From Burkholderiales bacterium (GTDB taxonomy: Bacteria > Pseudomonadota > Gammaproteobacteria > Burkholderiales > Burkholderiaceae_C), in NCBI GenBank assembly GCA_003241965.1, contig QBMB01000010.1, positions 5,288-66,703 of the forward strand: a stretch of DNA of 61,416 nt, written 5' to 3'. This document shows positions 1-10,261 of the stretch, one piece after another; position 1 is the stretch's first letter; each line of letters starts with the position of its first letter. The notes beneath the pieces were generated by a model, which saw nothing but the letters and a program-made list of their open reading frames with translations, was not told the origin of the DNA and ran no database searches. A program made the translations under genes and the position numbers.

Positions 1-420
1 GCCGGTTCGACGATTCGACTGGACAGCGTCGAATTGTTCAACGGGGTTGACCAACAGGTGCTTCGGAACACCGCCTTCACCGCCGGGCTGCAGCACTGGT
101 TCCCGATGGCCCTGGGCCAGTTTCAACCCTGGCATACCGACAACCTTTACCTCGATGTGTTGATCGAGCGTGGCGTGGTGGGGCTGATGGTTCTCGCCAT
201 GTGGGCTGTCTGGGCAGGTGCCGGCTTGTGGCGCGGCCGGCGCAGTGCCGATGCGCTGGCCTGGGTGCTGGCGGGCTCGATCGTCGGCATGTTGAGCCTG
301 GGCGCCGTGATCAGTGTCACGGAAGTGCCCCGCGTCGCTTTGATACTGGTCATTTTGTTGTGGTCAAGCGGTGCGATTCGTGGACAAATAGAGGACGTTT
401 CACGGTGTAACCGGTTGTAG
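1..420 (+). CDS. O-antigen ligase-like membrane protein, C-terminal part (5' end outside window)
   Basis: The reading frame is open from the first base to a TAG at 418-420, so this is the last ~139 codons of a longer gene. It contains an HTDNLYLDVLIERGVVGL-type stretch, which resembles the conserved 'H-N-x-(Y/F)-L-x-x-L-x-E-x-G' loop of Wzy/WaaL O-antigen ligases, followed by two hydrophobic segments separated by a basic RGRR loop. The family polymerises or ligates polysaccharide at the periplasmic face of the inner membrane. Its position just before an EpsB-type sugar transferase and the Prs genes suggests the exosortase-associated O-antigen-ligase homologue of the PEP-CTERM locus. That subfamily assignment is inferred from context, because the N-terminal two thirds cannot be seen. 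Confidence 0.6.
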   Translation, partial: AGSTIRLDSVELFNGVDQQVLRNTAFTAGLQHWFPMALGQFQPWHTDNLYLDVLIERGVVGLMVLAMWAVWAGAGLWRGRRSADALAWVLAGSIVGMLSLGAVISVTEVPRVALILVILLWSSGAIRGQIEDVSRCNRL

Positions 421-503
421 TCATTTGCATTACGCTGTAAGGTTGTCGACGTCGTGAGTCAAGTTGCAACGGCCTGATTCAAAAATACACATGGACTCCA
501 GTT

Positions 504-1898
504 TTGATCAAGATTTTTAACCACTATTTCCACCGGCGAACGGTGCTCCAGGTCATGTTGGACATGGGCTTGGTGGTGGGTGCGTTGATCGTGGCGATGT
601 TCGTCCAGTCCAACTCAACCGTGCTCAGCGCCTCTGTGGTGACCGAAGGATTGGGCCGCGGCATCCTCATGGCGATGGGCATGCTGGCTGTGAATTCCGC
701 CCTGGGTTTCTACGAACGAAGCCGCAGCAAGACCAGCGGCCAGATGCGCGCCCGCGCTGTGTTGTCTTTTGTACTGTCCGGACTCATCGCCGTGGGTGTC
801 TTGTGGTTCCTGCCGCTGGAAAATTCTTACGATGCCAAATGGGTTGCATTGGTGGTTCTCGGCACCACCGGCTTCATGCTCACGCACCGTGTGTTGGTCG
901 GCGAGATGCTGCCGAAATCGCTGACGCGGCGAAAGGTGCTGGTGTATGGCACCGGTGAGCGCGCCCAGATGGTGGGCAAGTCGCTGATGCACGCCAGTGC
1001 CAACGTGGAACTGGTCGGCTACTACGCCAGTCCCAACGAAACCGACCACAAGGTGACTTCGTGGGCCACGCTGGGGCCTGGGGAGCGGCTCAACGATCTG
1101 GTGAAGCGCACCGGCGTGGACGAGATCGTGGTGGCCCTGACCGAGCGGCGCGGCGGCAGCATGCCCATGCGTGAACTGCTTGACTGCAAGCTGCAGGGTG
1201 TGCGTGTGTCCGACATCGCCACCTATTTTGAACAGAACCTGGGTCAGATCCGCCTGGAGTCGGCGTCGGCCGGGTGGCTGATCTTCGGTGAAGGTTTCAA
1301 CCAGGGTTTTGTGCGCACCACGGTCAAGCGCCTGTTCGACATTGCCGGCGCTGTGGTGTTGATTCTGGTGTCATTGCCGATCATGGTCATCACCGCCCTG
1401 ATCATCAAGCTGGAGAGCGCCGGCCCGATCCTGTACCGGCAGGAACGCGTGGGGCTCAACAGCAAGACCTTCAACGTGGTGAAATTCCGCAGCATGCGAA
1501 CCGATGCCGAAAAAGACGGCGTGCCGCGTTGGGCTTCGGCGTCCGACAGCCGCGTCACGCGGGTGGGACGCATCATCCGCAAGCTGCGCATTGACGAGTT
1601 GCCGCAGTTGTTCGGCGTGCTCGCGGGGCACATGAGCCTGGTGGGGCCACGGCCCGAGCGGCCTTACTTCGTTGATCAACTCACGCAGGACATTCCGTTC
1701 TACGCGGTGCGCCACAGCGTCAAGCCGGGCGTGACCGGGTGGGCTCAGGTCAGCTACCAGTACGGCGCCTCGCGCGAAGACACGGTGGAAAAGCTCCAGT
1801 ACGACCTGTACTACGTCAAGAACCACTCGCTCTTCCTGGATCTGGTGATCCTGTTCGAGACGATTGGTGTGGTGTTGACGGGCAAAGGTGCCCAGTAA
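504..1898 (+). CDS. Polyprenyl-phosphate sugar transferase, exosortase/PEP-CTERM-associated (EpsB type)
   Basis: 464 residues, about the full length of this family. Hydrophobic N-terminal segments (residues ~10-120) precede a CoA-binding-like Rossmann region (~145-250). A C-terminal bacterial sugar transferase domain (~270-464) carries the KRLFDI membrane entry, the KFRSMR motif, a basic RKLRIDELPQL motif and LVGPRPERP. These enzymes load the first sugar-phosphate onto undecaprenyl phosphate for exopolysaccharide synthesis. The start is a TTG at 504, giving MIKIFNHYFHRR, which matches the usual N-terminus of the family; the nearby ATG at 491 is in another frame and stops at once. Ribosome-binding sequence is weak. 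The gene directly precedes prsK, as is typical of PEP-CTERM loci. Confidence 0.88.
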   Translation: MIKIFNHYFHRRTVLQVMLDMGLVVGALIVAMFVQSNSTVLSASVVTEGLGRGILMAMGMLAVNSALGFYERSRSKTSGQMRARAVLSFVLSGLIAVGVLWFLPLENSYDAKWVALVVLGTTGFMLTHRVLVGEMLPKSLTRRKVLVYGTGERAQMVGKSLMHASANVELVGYYASPNETDHKVTSWATLGPGERLNDLVKRTGVDEIVVALTERRGGSMPMRELLDCKLQGVRVSDIATYFEQNLGQIRLESASAGWLIFGEGFNQGFVRTTVKRLFDIAGAVVLILVSLPIMVITALIIKLESAGPILYRQERVGLNSKTFNVVKFRSMRTDAEKDGVPRWASASDSRVTRVGRIIRKLRIDELPQLFGVLAGHMSLVGPRPERPYFVDQLTQDIPFYAVRHSVKPGVTGWAQVSYQYGASREDTVEKLQYDLYYVKNHSLFLDLVILFETIGVVLTGKGAQ

Positions 1899-1931
1899 GG
1901 CGCTCATGCTCCCGGCGGCAGGGCAATCCGC

Positions 1932-4036
1932 ATGATCGGTGCATACAACACGTTGATGGCCTGGGGCTTTGGTGCTGCAAGCTTGGCCTATGCCGCGCTG
2001 GCCTTGCTCGTGGCTCGGCAGGGTTACTTCCGCTCCCCGGTCAACCGCCCGGGCCTGGCCATCTTGCTGGCGGCCTTGCTCACCACCACCTGGGCCGGCC
2101 TGAGCCTGCTGGCGCAATCTGTGCCGGTTTTGTGGTTGTGGGCCAGCGTGGCCGATGTCTGCCGCTACGCGGCCTGGTTCGCTTTTGTGGTCTATCTCTT
2201 TCGCGCCAGCGCGGAGCAAGGCCGTTCGCCAGAGACGGCCCATTGGATGGTGCCCATGGCGGTGGCCTTGCCGGTGCTCAGCCTGCTGAGTCTGCTGGGC
2301 TCGGCGATCTGGCTGCAGCCTGCCAGCGGCGCACCGGTGGGCTTGTTCCTCACCATGATGTTGCTGTCCGTGCTTGGGCTGGTGCTGGTGGAGCAGCTGT
2401 TTCGCAACCTGCCTGAAGACGCGCTGTGGAGTGCCAAACCGATCTGCCTCGGCCTGGCAGGCACCTTCCTGTTTGACCTCTACCTGTACTCGCAAGCCGT
2501 GCTGTTCAACGGCATCGACCAGGACGCCTGGAACATCCGGGGCATCGTGCACGCTGCCTTGATGCCGCTGTTGCTGCTCTCCACCACCCGCCACCGCAAC
2601 TGGATCGCCAAGATTCGAATTTCGCGCAAGGTGGTGTTTCACTCGGCCACTTTGCTTATGGCCGGTGGCTACCTGATGTTCATTGCCGGCGTGGGCTACT
2701 ACGTGCGTTACTTCGGCAGCGACTGGGGTCGCGCCCTGCAGCTTGCGCTGGTGTTTCTGGCACTGGTGTTTCTCATCTCTCTGGCGTTGTCGCGCTCGTT
2801 TCGCGCGCGCTTGCGGGTGCTGCTGGGCAAACACTTTTTCAGCTACCGCTACGACTACCGCGAGGAGTGGCTCAAGTTCACGCAGACCCTCTCGTCGCAG
2901 AGCGCGCCCGGGGAAACCGGTCTGAACGTGATCCGGGGCCTGGCCGAGATGCTGGAGAGCCCGGCGGGCATGTTGTGGCTGCGCCGGCCAGACGAAAAGA
3001 TGTACCGCCAGGTGGCGCGCTGGAACCTGCCGCAGATCTCCCAAACCGAGCCGGTTGATTCGGCCTTGCTGGCCTTTATGCAGCGCTCGGGCTGGGTGGT
3101 CAATCTGGAGGAGTACCGCAACGCTCCCGAGCGCTACGACAACCTGACCCTGCCCGACTGGCTGCAGGGTCAGCCCCAGGCGTGGCTGCTGGTGCCCCTG
3201 TGGCTGGGCCAGGACCTGCTGGGTTTTGTGGTGCTCGGCAGCCCGCGAACACGCATGGACGTGAACTGGGAGGTCACGGATCTGCTCAAGACGGCGGGGC
3301 GCCAGGCCGCCAGCTTTCTGGCGCAGATGCAGTCCACCGAAGCCTTGCTGGAGGCCCGAAAATTCGAGGCGTTCAGCCGCATGTCTGCCTTTGTGGTGCA
3401 CGACCTCAAGAACATCGTGACGCAGCTCTCGCTGATGGTGAAAAACGCCAAGCGCCTGAGCCACAACCCCGAGTTTCAGGCCGACATGCTGATGACGGTG
3501 GAGAATTCGCTGGAGCGCATGCGCCAGCTCATGCTGCAGCTGCGCGAGGGTGCTGCGCCCGGCGGCGCGGCGGTGGGTGTCGATCTGGGGCAGGTGGCGC
3601 AGGGCCTGGCCGACAGTGTGGCCCGGCGCGGGCGCGAACTCGAGCTGGACATCCAGCCCCGTGTGGCCACGCGAGGTCATGAAGAGCGGCTGGAGCGGGT
3701 CATGGGGCATCTGGTCAACAACGCCCTGGACGCCACCGAATCACCCCAACGCGTGTGGCTCAAGATTGATCGTTTTGGCAGCCACGCCCGGGTTGAAGTC
3801 GGGGACAATGGCATGGGAATGTCGGAGAGTTTTGTGCAGGAACGGCTGTTCAAACCGTTCCAGACCACCAAGGAAGCCGGCATGGGCATCGGCGCCTACG
3901 AGAGTTTTCAATACGTCCAGGAGCTGGGCGGCAAGGTCAGCGTGGACAGCAAGGAGGGCGCCGGCACGGTGGTCACGCTCCTGTTGCCGCTGATTGAGTC
4001 GTTTCATGAATCCGATTGGCACCAAATGGGAGAGGC

Positions 4037-4040
<4 letters not shown>
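1932..4040 (+). CDS. prsK: PEP-CTERM system sensor histidine kinase PrsK
   Basis: 702 residues. The N-terminal ~280 residues form a multi-pass membrane region. A GAF-like region follows (~320-470), then a dimerisation/phosphoacceptor region with FVVHDLKN (His ~490), an N-box (HLVNNALDA) and G-boxes (DNGMGMS, MGIGAYES) of the ATPase domain. The HDLKN form of the H-box and the overall architecture are typical of PrsK, the kinase that partners PrsR in exosortase loci. Its stop overlaps the start of prsR (ATGA at 4037-4040), so the two are translationally coupled. The signal sensed is not known from sequence. Confidence 0.9.
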
Positions 4041-5398
<1,358 letters not shown>

Positions 5399-5426
5399 CA
5401 TTGCGCCCACACAAGAGGAGCTCACC

Positions 5427-8204
5427 ATGAAACAACCCACCTTCACCTGGCGCACCGCGCCCGTCGCCCTGGCCATGGCCTTGGTGCTCACGGCCTGTTC
5501 TGGCAGCGACCCCCAGAAAATGGTGGAATCCGCGCGCCAGTACCTCGACAAAAAGGACAACGCCGCGGCCATCATCCAGCTCAAGAACGCCTTGCAGGAA
5601 AAGCCCGATCTGGCGGAGGCCCGGTTTCTGCTGGGCAAGGCTTTGCTTTTGAGCGGTGACCCCGTGGGGGCACAAACCGAACTGCAAAAGTCGCTCGATC
5701 TGGGCTACGCGCCCGACGAGGCCACCCCGCTGCTGGCGCGCAGCCGGCTGGCGCAAGGGCAGTTCCGTGAAGTGTCCAGCGACTACAGCAAGGTTCAGCT
5801 GACCACGCCGGAGTCCAATGCGACCCTCAAGACGCTGGTGGCGGTGGCCTGGCGTCAGCAAGGCAACCAGGCGGCGTACCAGTCCAGCCTTCAGGAAGCC
5901 TTGAGTGCCAAGCCCGATCACGAGCCGGCTTTGATCGAGCAGTCCCGTTTCAAGGCAGCGCAGCGCGACTTTGATGGCGCGCTGGCGGTGCTGTCGGGCT
6001 TGTTGGGCAAGTCACCGAAAAACGAAGACGCGCTGAAGTTGCGCGCCGACATCCTGCTGTACGGCAAGAACCAGCCCGACCAGGCGTTGGCGGCCTACCG
6101 CGAGTCGGTGGCCGCACGGGCCAATTTCCAGGAAGGTCAGGGCGGCGTCATTCGTGTGCTCCTGAGCCAGGGCAAGCTGGACGAAGCTGCCCAGGAAATC
6201 GAGGCCCTGAAGAAGTTCGCTGCAGGCTATCCCCAGACGCTGACCCTGCAGGCGCAGCTGGCACTGCAAAAAAACGAACTGCCCGCCGCCCGCGAGCACG
6301 CGCAGCAGCTGCTCAAACTCACCCCCGGCAACCCCACCGCGCTGGAGCTGGCGGGCACGATCGAATTCCAGCTCAATTCCATGGTGCAGGCCGAGGCCTT
6401 GCTCACGCGAGCCGTGCAAGCCGCGCCCCAACTGCGCGTTGCCCGGCGTACCCTGGTGCTGACCTACCTGCGAACCGGCCAGGTGGACCGAGCCATCGCG
6501 GCACTGCCAGCCGACATTGCCACCAACGACTCCGACCCGGCCATCTTGTCGGTGGCGGGACAGGCCCATATGGTCAAGGGCGACGTGGAGCTGGCCCAGC
6601 AATTCTTCACGCGGGCATCCCGGCTCGATCCCACCGATCCCACCAAACGAACCACGCTGGCGCTCAGTCAGTTGATGACTGGCAAGGGTGACGTTGCGCT
6701 GGACGAGCTGCAGGACATTGCCGCCTCCGACACTGGGGTGGTGGCCGACATGGCACTGATCAATGCCCACATGCGCCGCCGCGAGGTGGACAAGGCCTTG
6801 GTGGCGATCGACGCGCTGGAGAAGAAGCGCGCCAACGACCCGCTGCCTCACCAGTTGCGCGGGCGCGCACTGCTGCAACGCAACGACCGTGTGGCTGCAC
6901 GCAAGTCGTTCGAGCAGGCCTTGAAGATCGATCCCGCCTACTTCGCCGCAACCGCTGCTTTGGCGGCCCTGGACGTGGTGGATCGCAAACCGCAAGATGC
7001 CCAGCAGCGCCTGGAGGCCCTGCTCAAAACCAACCCCGCCAACCCCCAGGCCCTGATGGCCCTGGCCGAGATCAAGGCGGGCACTGGAGCCCCCAAGCAG
7101 GAAGTCATCGACCTGATCCAGAAAGCCGTGGACGCCGCCCCGACCGACAAGACACCGCGCTTGATGTTGGTCGAGTACCACCTGCGACAGAACGAGGCGA
7201 AGTTGGCCTTGACCGCAGCCCAGACCGCCAACGTGGCCCTGCCCGATGTGCCCGAGCTGGTGGATGCGCTGGGTCGGGCCCAGGCGGCCAGCGGTGAGAA
7301 CAACCAGGCCATGAGCAGCTTCAACAAGCTGGTGGGCCTGATGCCCAAGTCACCCCTGCCGCATCTGCGCATGGCCACTGTGCACGTGGTGGGCAAGGAC
7401 AACCCGGCGGCCATCCAGAGCCTGCGAAAGGCGCTTGAGATGCAGCCCGATCTGCTGGTTGCCCAGCGCAGCCTGGCCGACCTGTACGTCAAGGACGGCA
7501 AAACCGCCGATGCATTGGCGATCAGCAAGACGGTGCAGACCCAGCGACCCAAGGAAAGTACGGGGCATCTGCTGGAGGGGGACATCCAGTCGGTCTCCAA
7601 AAACTGGGGTGGCGCCGCTTCGGCTTACCAGGCCGGATTGAAAGTGGCACCGGGTCCTGAACTCGTCATCAAGTTGCACACCGCACTCACACAAGGTGGC
7701 AAGGCGGCAGACGCCCAACGCGTGACCACCGAATGGCAACGCACGAATCCCAACGACGCTGCCGTGCTGCTGTATATGGGTGACCGTGCCATTGCAGCCA
7801 ACCAGCTGAACGACGCGCAGCGTTACTACGACCGCGTCATCGCCCTGCAGCCCAACAATGCGCTGGCCTTGAACAACATGGCCTGGGTGGCCGGCAAGCT
7901 GGGTCGAGCCGATGCGGTGGCGCTGGCTGAAAAAGCCAACGAGGTGTCGCCGAACCAGCCCGCCTTCATGGACACGCTGGCGCTGCTGCTGTCGGAGAAA
8001 AACGAGCATGCCCGCGCCGTGGCCATGCAGAAAAAAGTGGTTGAACTTCAGCCCAATGCGCCCTTGTTCAAGCTCAACCTGGCCAAAATTCACATCAAGG
8101 CGGGTGACAAGGCTGCGGCCAAGCCGCTGCTGGATGAGCTGGCTGCCCTGGGCGACAAGTTTGGCGGGCAGGCGGAAGTCACCCAACTCAAGGGCGCGCT
8201 GTGA
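5427..8204 (+). CDS. prsT: PEP-CTERM system TPR-repeat lipoprotein PrsT
   Basis: 925 residues. A lipoprotein signal peptide ends in the lipobox LTAC (Cys24), so the mature protein is probably lipid-anchored to the outer membrane or periplasmic face. Nearly all of the rest consists of tetratricopeptide repeats (recurring A-x-x-x-x-x-x-A-L patterns ending in P-x-(N/D)-P). Length and architecture match the TPR lipoprotein of exosortase loci. A strong AAGAGGAG ribosome-binding site precedes the ATG. It follows prsR by 28 bases in the same direction, so prsK-prsR-prsT is probably one transcript. A role as a scaffold for export of sorted proteins or polysaccharide is family-level inference. Confidence 0.92.
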   Translation: MKQPTFTWRTAPVALAMALVLTACSGSDPQKMVESARQYLDKKDNAAAIIQLKNALQEKPDLAEARFLLGKALLLSGDPVGAQTELQKSLDLGYAPDEATPLLARSRLAQGQFREVSSDYSKVQLTTPESNATLKTLVAVAWRQQGNQAAYQSSLQEALSAKPDHEPALIEQSRFKAAQRDFDGALAVLSGLLGKSPKNEDALKLRADILLYGKNQPDQALAAYRESVAARANFQEGQGGVIRVLLSQGKLDEAAQEIEALKKFAAGYPQTLTLQAQLALQKNELPAAREHAQQLLKLTPGNPTALELAGTIEFQLNSMVQAEALLTRAVQAAPQLRVARRTLVLTYLRTGQVDRAIAALPADIATNDSDPAILSVAGQAHMVKGDVELAQQFFTRASRLDPTDPTKRTTLALSQLMTGKGDVALDELQDIAASDTGVVADMALINAHMRRREVDKALVAIDALEKKRANDPLPHQLRGRALLQRNDRVAARKSFEQALKIDPAYFAATAALAALDVVDRKPQDAQQRLEALLKTNPANPQALMALAEIKAGTGAPKQEVIDLIQKAVDAAPTDKTPRLMLVEYHLRQNEAKLALTAAQTANVALPDVPELVDALGRAQAASGENNQAMSSFNKLVGLMPKSPLPHLRMATVHVVGKDNPAAIQSLRKALEMQPDLLVAQRSLADLYVKDGKTADALAISKTVQTQRPKESTGHLLEGDIQSVSKNWGGAASAYQAGLKVAPGPELVIKLHTALTQGGKAADAQRVTTEWQRTNPNDAAVLLYMGDRAIAANQLNDAQRYYDRVIALQPNNALALNNMAWVAGKLGRADAVALAEKANEVSPNQPAFMDTLALLLSEKNEHARAVAMQKKVVELQPNAPLFKLNLAKIHIKAGDKAAAKPLLDELAALGDKFGGQAEVTQLKGAL

Positions 8205-8293
8205 GGAAAATGCGTCGGCTTTTTTTACACGCCCAGCGCCCTGATGGCGAGCGGAACGCGGGCCGTTCAATTTGGTCCAACAAATCAATGACT

Positions 8294-8336
8294 TGTAAGC
8301 ACCTGTTTATTTCGGCAGGATTCTTGCTTACAGGTG
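8294..8336. repeat. Two interleaved inverted repeats upstream of the HPr-rel-A operon
   Basis: TGTAAGCA (8294-8301) is matched by TGCTTACA (8325-8332), and CACCTGT (8300-8306) by ACAGGTG (8330-8336). The right arms overlap the -12 element of the sigma-54 promoter. This may be a regulator site or an RNA hairpin; a TGTAAGG also occurs at 436-442 before the sugar transferase gene. Function is inferred only. Confidence 0.4.
8312..8328 (+). promoter_or_regulatory. Sigma-54 (-24/-12) promoter of the HPr-rel-A operon
   Basis: TCGGCAGGATTCTTGCT has the invariant GG (8314-8315) and GC (8326-8327) with exactly ten bases between them, and matches the TGGCAC-N5-TTGC consensus at most positions. It lies about 97 bases before the ATG at 8425 and three genes downstream of the sigma-54 activator PrsR, the natural candidate to drive it. 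The preceding 90 bases hold a T-run at 8220-8226 but no convincing terminator stem. Confidence 0.65.
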
Positions 8337-8424
8337 TGAAAACCACCCTGACGCTCGACCACACAAGTCTCGACCGCTCGAATCCGCGAAACAGACTGAC
8401 ACCCCGGGAAGCAGGAAGCCTCAC

Positions 8425-9057
8425 ATGAACGACAAGATCACGCCCCCATCCAACGCTCAGGAGCCGACGGCGCCCGCAGAGGCCGCAGGGTTGAGCCGCC
8501 GCCGCCTGGTGCGAGCCGGTCTTGCCGCCGCGCCGGTGTTGGCCGCCTTGCACAGCAACACCGTGCTGGCCGGTGGCTCCGGCGGCTACGGCCAAGGCTG
8601 CATCCGTCCGTCCACGTTCTCTTCCCTGAAGGCCGCCAACTGGAAGATCAGCCAGGGGCGGGACATCAAGAACAATTTTGTCTGCCGCCCGCACTCGCAC
8701 TGGAAAGACAACTTTCCACGCAAGTTCAAGGATGTGAAATTCCTCTCCAACGATACGGGGTGCAACCGCGATGCGAGGAACAACGAAGGCAAAAAGTCCT
8801 TCAAGGACCTGAAGATGCGCGAAGTTCTTGACCTGCGGGGCGGCGACGCAGACTCCATGCTGGCGCGTTGTGTGGTGTCCGCCTTCCTGTCAGCCGATGC
8901 AGCGGGCGCCGGCTCGGACAACGTATGGCTCACCAAGGAGCAGTGCCGCCAGATCTGGAACGGTCGGGGCATCTGGAAGCCGTTCGCCGGGGCCACCTGG
9001 ACGCTGGATCAAACGCTGAACTACTTTGAGGTCGTCTTCGGCACCAGTGCGTTGTGA
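8425..9057 (+). CDS. Hypothetical exported protein with twin-arginine signal; first gene of HPr-rel-A operon
   Basis: 210 residues; the family is not recognised by name. Residues 24-49 look like a Tat signal (SRRRL, then a hydrophobic Ala/Leu/Val stretch ending VLA), preceded by an unstructured Pro/Ala/Glu-rich 22-residue leader. The mature part begins with a Gly-rich segment and has five cysteines (59, 87, 113, 149, 174), several aromatic residues and many Lys/Arg. The ribosome-binding site AGGAAG precedes the ATG. Its stop overlaps the GTG of the next gene, so it is translationally coupled to the PqqD/HprK-like genes. That makes it the best candidate substrate or product of the system; this is inference. 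Confidence 0.75.
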   Translation: MNDKITPPSNAQEPTAPAEAAGLSRRRLVRAGLAAAPVLAALHSNTVLAGGSGGYGQGCIRPSTFSSLKAANWKISQGRDIKNNFVCRPHSHWKDNFPRKFKDVKFLSNDTGCNRDARNNEGKKSFKDLKMREVLDLRGGDADSMLARCVVSAFLSADAAGAGSDNVWLTKEQCRQIWNGRGIWKPFAGATWTLDQTLNYFEVVFGTSAL

Positions 9058-9347
9058 GTGTTGCCTTGGCAACCGGCCGCTTTGTGTTCCTGCGGCCTGA
9101 TGATGTCGTCTGTCACGTTTTCTCCGATGGCGTGGTGGTGTACGACGAGGCCGATGGCAGCGTGCAGGCCCTGAGCCCGGTGGCAGGAGAAGCACTGCTT
9201 GTTTGCAAGAGCGCGGGCACCATCGGGGTTGCAGAGCTGGCCGCACGGCTGGAGTTGGACCAACCCTCGCGGGAGGAGTTGGACAGTGTCTCTGCCTTGC
9301 TGGGACAGTTTGAGTCCATGGGCTTTCTGGAACACACTGCTGCGTGA
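9054..9347 (+). CDS. PqqD-like protein of the HPr-rel-A system
   Basis: 97 residues. The fold pattern is that of PqqD-type peptide-binding chaperones: an N-terminal beta-rich part (FVFLRPDDVV...VVVYDEADGSVQAL), then a helical part with SPVAGEALLVCK and a C-terminal LLGQFESMGFLE. PqqD proteins bind precursor peptides in RiPP pathways; members next to HprK-like kinases form the 'HPr-rel-A' class, whose biochemical role is unknown to me. The start is GTG at 9054, overlapping the previous stop (GTGA), and its own stop overlaps the next GTG start in the same way. Confidence 0.78.
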   Translation: MSVALATGRFVFLRPDDVVCHVFSDGVVVYDEADGSVQALSPVAGEALLVCKSAGTIGVAELAARLELDQPSREELDSVSALLGQFESMGFLEHTAA

Positions 9348-10261
9348 GCCCCATCCAGACCCTTTCCACGCTGTCACTGGCAGAGTTGACCGAGGAGTTG
9401 GCAAATGGCGGAGTTTTTCTCAGCGTGCCTCCATTCGTGATGCACATCGCCAGTCCGATACCCGTGGTGGCGCAGGGGCTGCATGCGCTTTATGGCCGGC
9501 ACGAGCTCCTTCGCAACGGCGCCCGGTTCACGGACTTCCACGTCGCCGTCAAATCCGAGACGCGCCTGTTCAAGCGCGTTTGTGTGTTCGAGATGGATGG
9601 GTTTCAACCTTTTACGCCGCTGGCCTATGGCGAAGCTTTCGCTTTTCTGGAATGGGGCATGAACTGGTGTGTCACCAGCCATTGCCACAACTGGCTCACC
9701 ATCCATTCGGCTGTGCTTGAGAAAAACGGGCGGGCGGTGCTTCTGCCGGCGCCACCCGGTTCGGGCAAGAGCACGCTGTGTGCAGCACTCATGCTGCACG
9801 GCTGGCGCCTGCTGTCCGATGAAATGGCCTTGCTGGATCCCGCGACTGGGCTGGTGACGCCCGCGCCCAGGCCGGTGAGCCTGAAGAACGAGTCCATCGA
9901 GGTCATTCGCAAGCGGGCACCCGGCGCCGGTTTCGGCCCCCTCGCGCACGACACCCTCAAGGGCAACGTGTCTCACATGCAGGTGTCCGAGCAGAGCCTT
10001 GCGCAGGCGCATGTGCCCGCTTTGCCGGCTTGGGTGGTCTTTCCCCAATTCAAGCTCGGCGCGCCCCTGACGGTGGCGGCTCGACCCAAAGCACAAGCGC
10101 TGGTGGAACTCACTTCCAACAGCTTCAATCAGCATGTGCATGGCCGCGCCGGATTTGAAGCGCTTGCGCGACTGGTCGAACGTTGCGGGTGTCATGACCT
10201 GACCTACCAGTCGCTGGACGATGCGCTGGTCTGGTTCGATGCGCTGGAGCGTCTGCCATGA
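9344..10261 (+). CDS. HprK-related kinase A
   Basis: 305 residues. The C-terminal half has a P-loop APPGSGKST (136-144), with the upstream LTIHSAVLEKNGRAVLLPA strand expected of HPr kinase/phosphorylase-like domains. An acidic LLSDEMALLD strand (~157-166) follows, suitable for metal/nucleotide binding. The N-terminal ~110 residues are not assigned. There is no HPr protein or phosphotransferase system beside it, so the phosphoryl acceptor is unknown; the PqqD-like protein or the Tat-exported protein are candidates by position. The GTG start overlaps the previous stop, and the stop overlaps the ATG of the next gene. Confidence 0.8.
   Translation: MSPIQTLSTLSLAELTEELANGGVFLSVPPFVMHIASPIPVVAQGLHALYGRHELLRNGARFTDFHVAVKSETRLFKRVCVFEMDGFQPFTPLAYGEAFAFLEWGMNWCVTSHCHNWLTIHSAVLEKNGRAVLLPAPPGSGKSTLCAALMLHGWRLLSDEMALLDPATGLVTPAPRPVSLKNESIEVIRKRAPGAGFGPLAHDTLKGNVSHMQVSEQSLAQAHVPALPAWVVFPQFKLGAPLTVAARPKAQALVELTSNSFNQHVHGRAGFEALARLVERCGCHDLTYQSLDDALVWFDALERLP

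Noticed and set aside
1371..3710. Very long minus-strand open frame (779 codons) opposite the sugar transferase and prsK
   Set aside because: It is His/Gln/Arg-rich with no recognisable motif and lies antisense to two well-supported genes; typical of a high-G+C shadow frame.
8215..8235. T-run after prsT as a terminator
   Set aside because: Seven Ts are present but no convincing stem precedes them.
8201..8428. Small plus-strand frame between prsT and the Tat protein gene
   Set aside because: It spans the sigma-54 promoter and inverted repeats, has no ribosome-binding site of note and no protein-like features.
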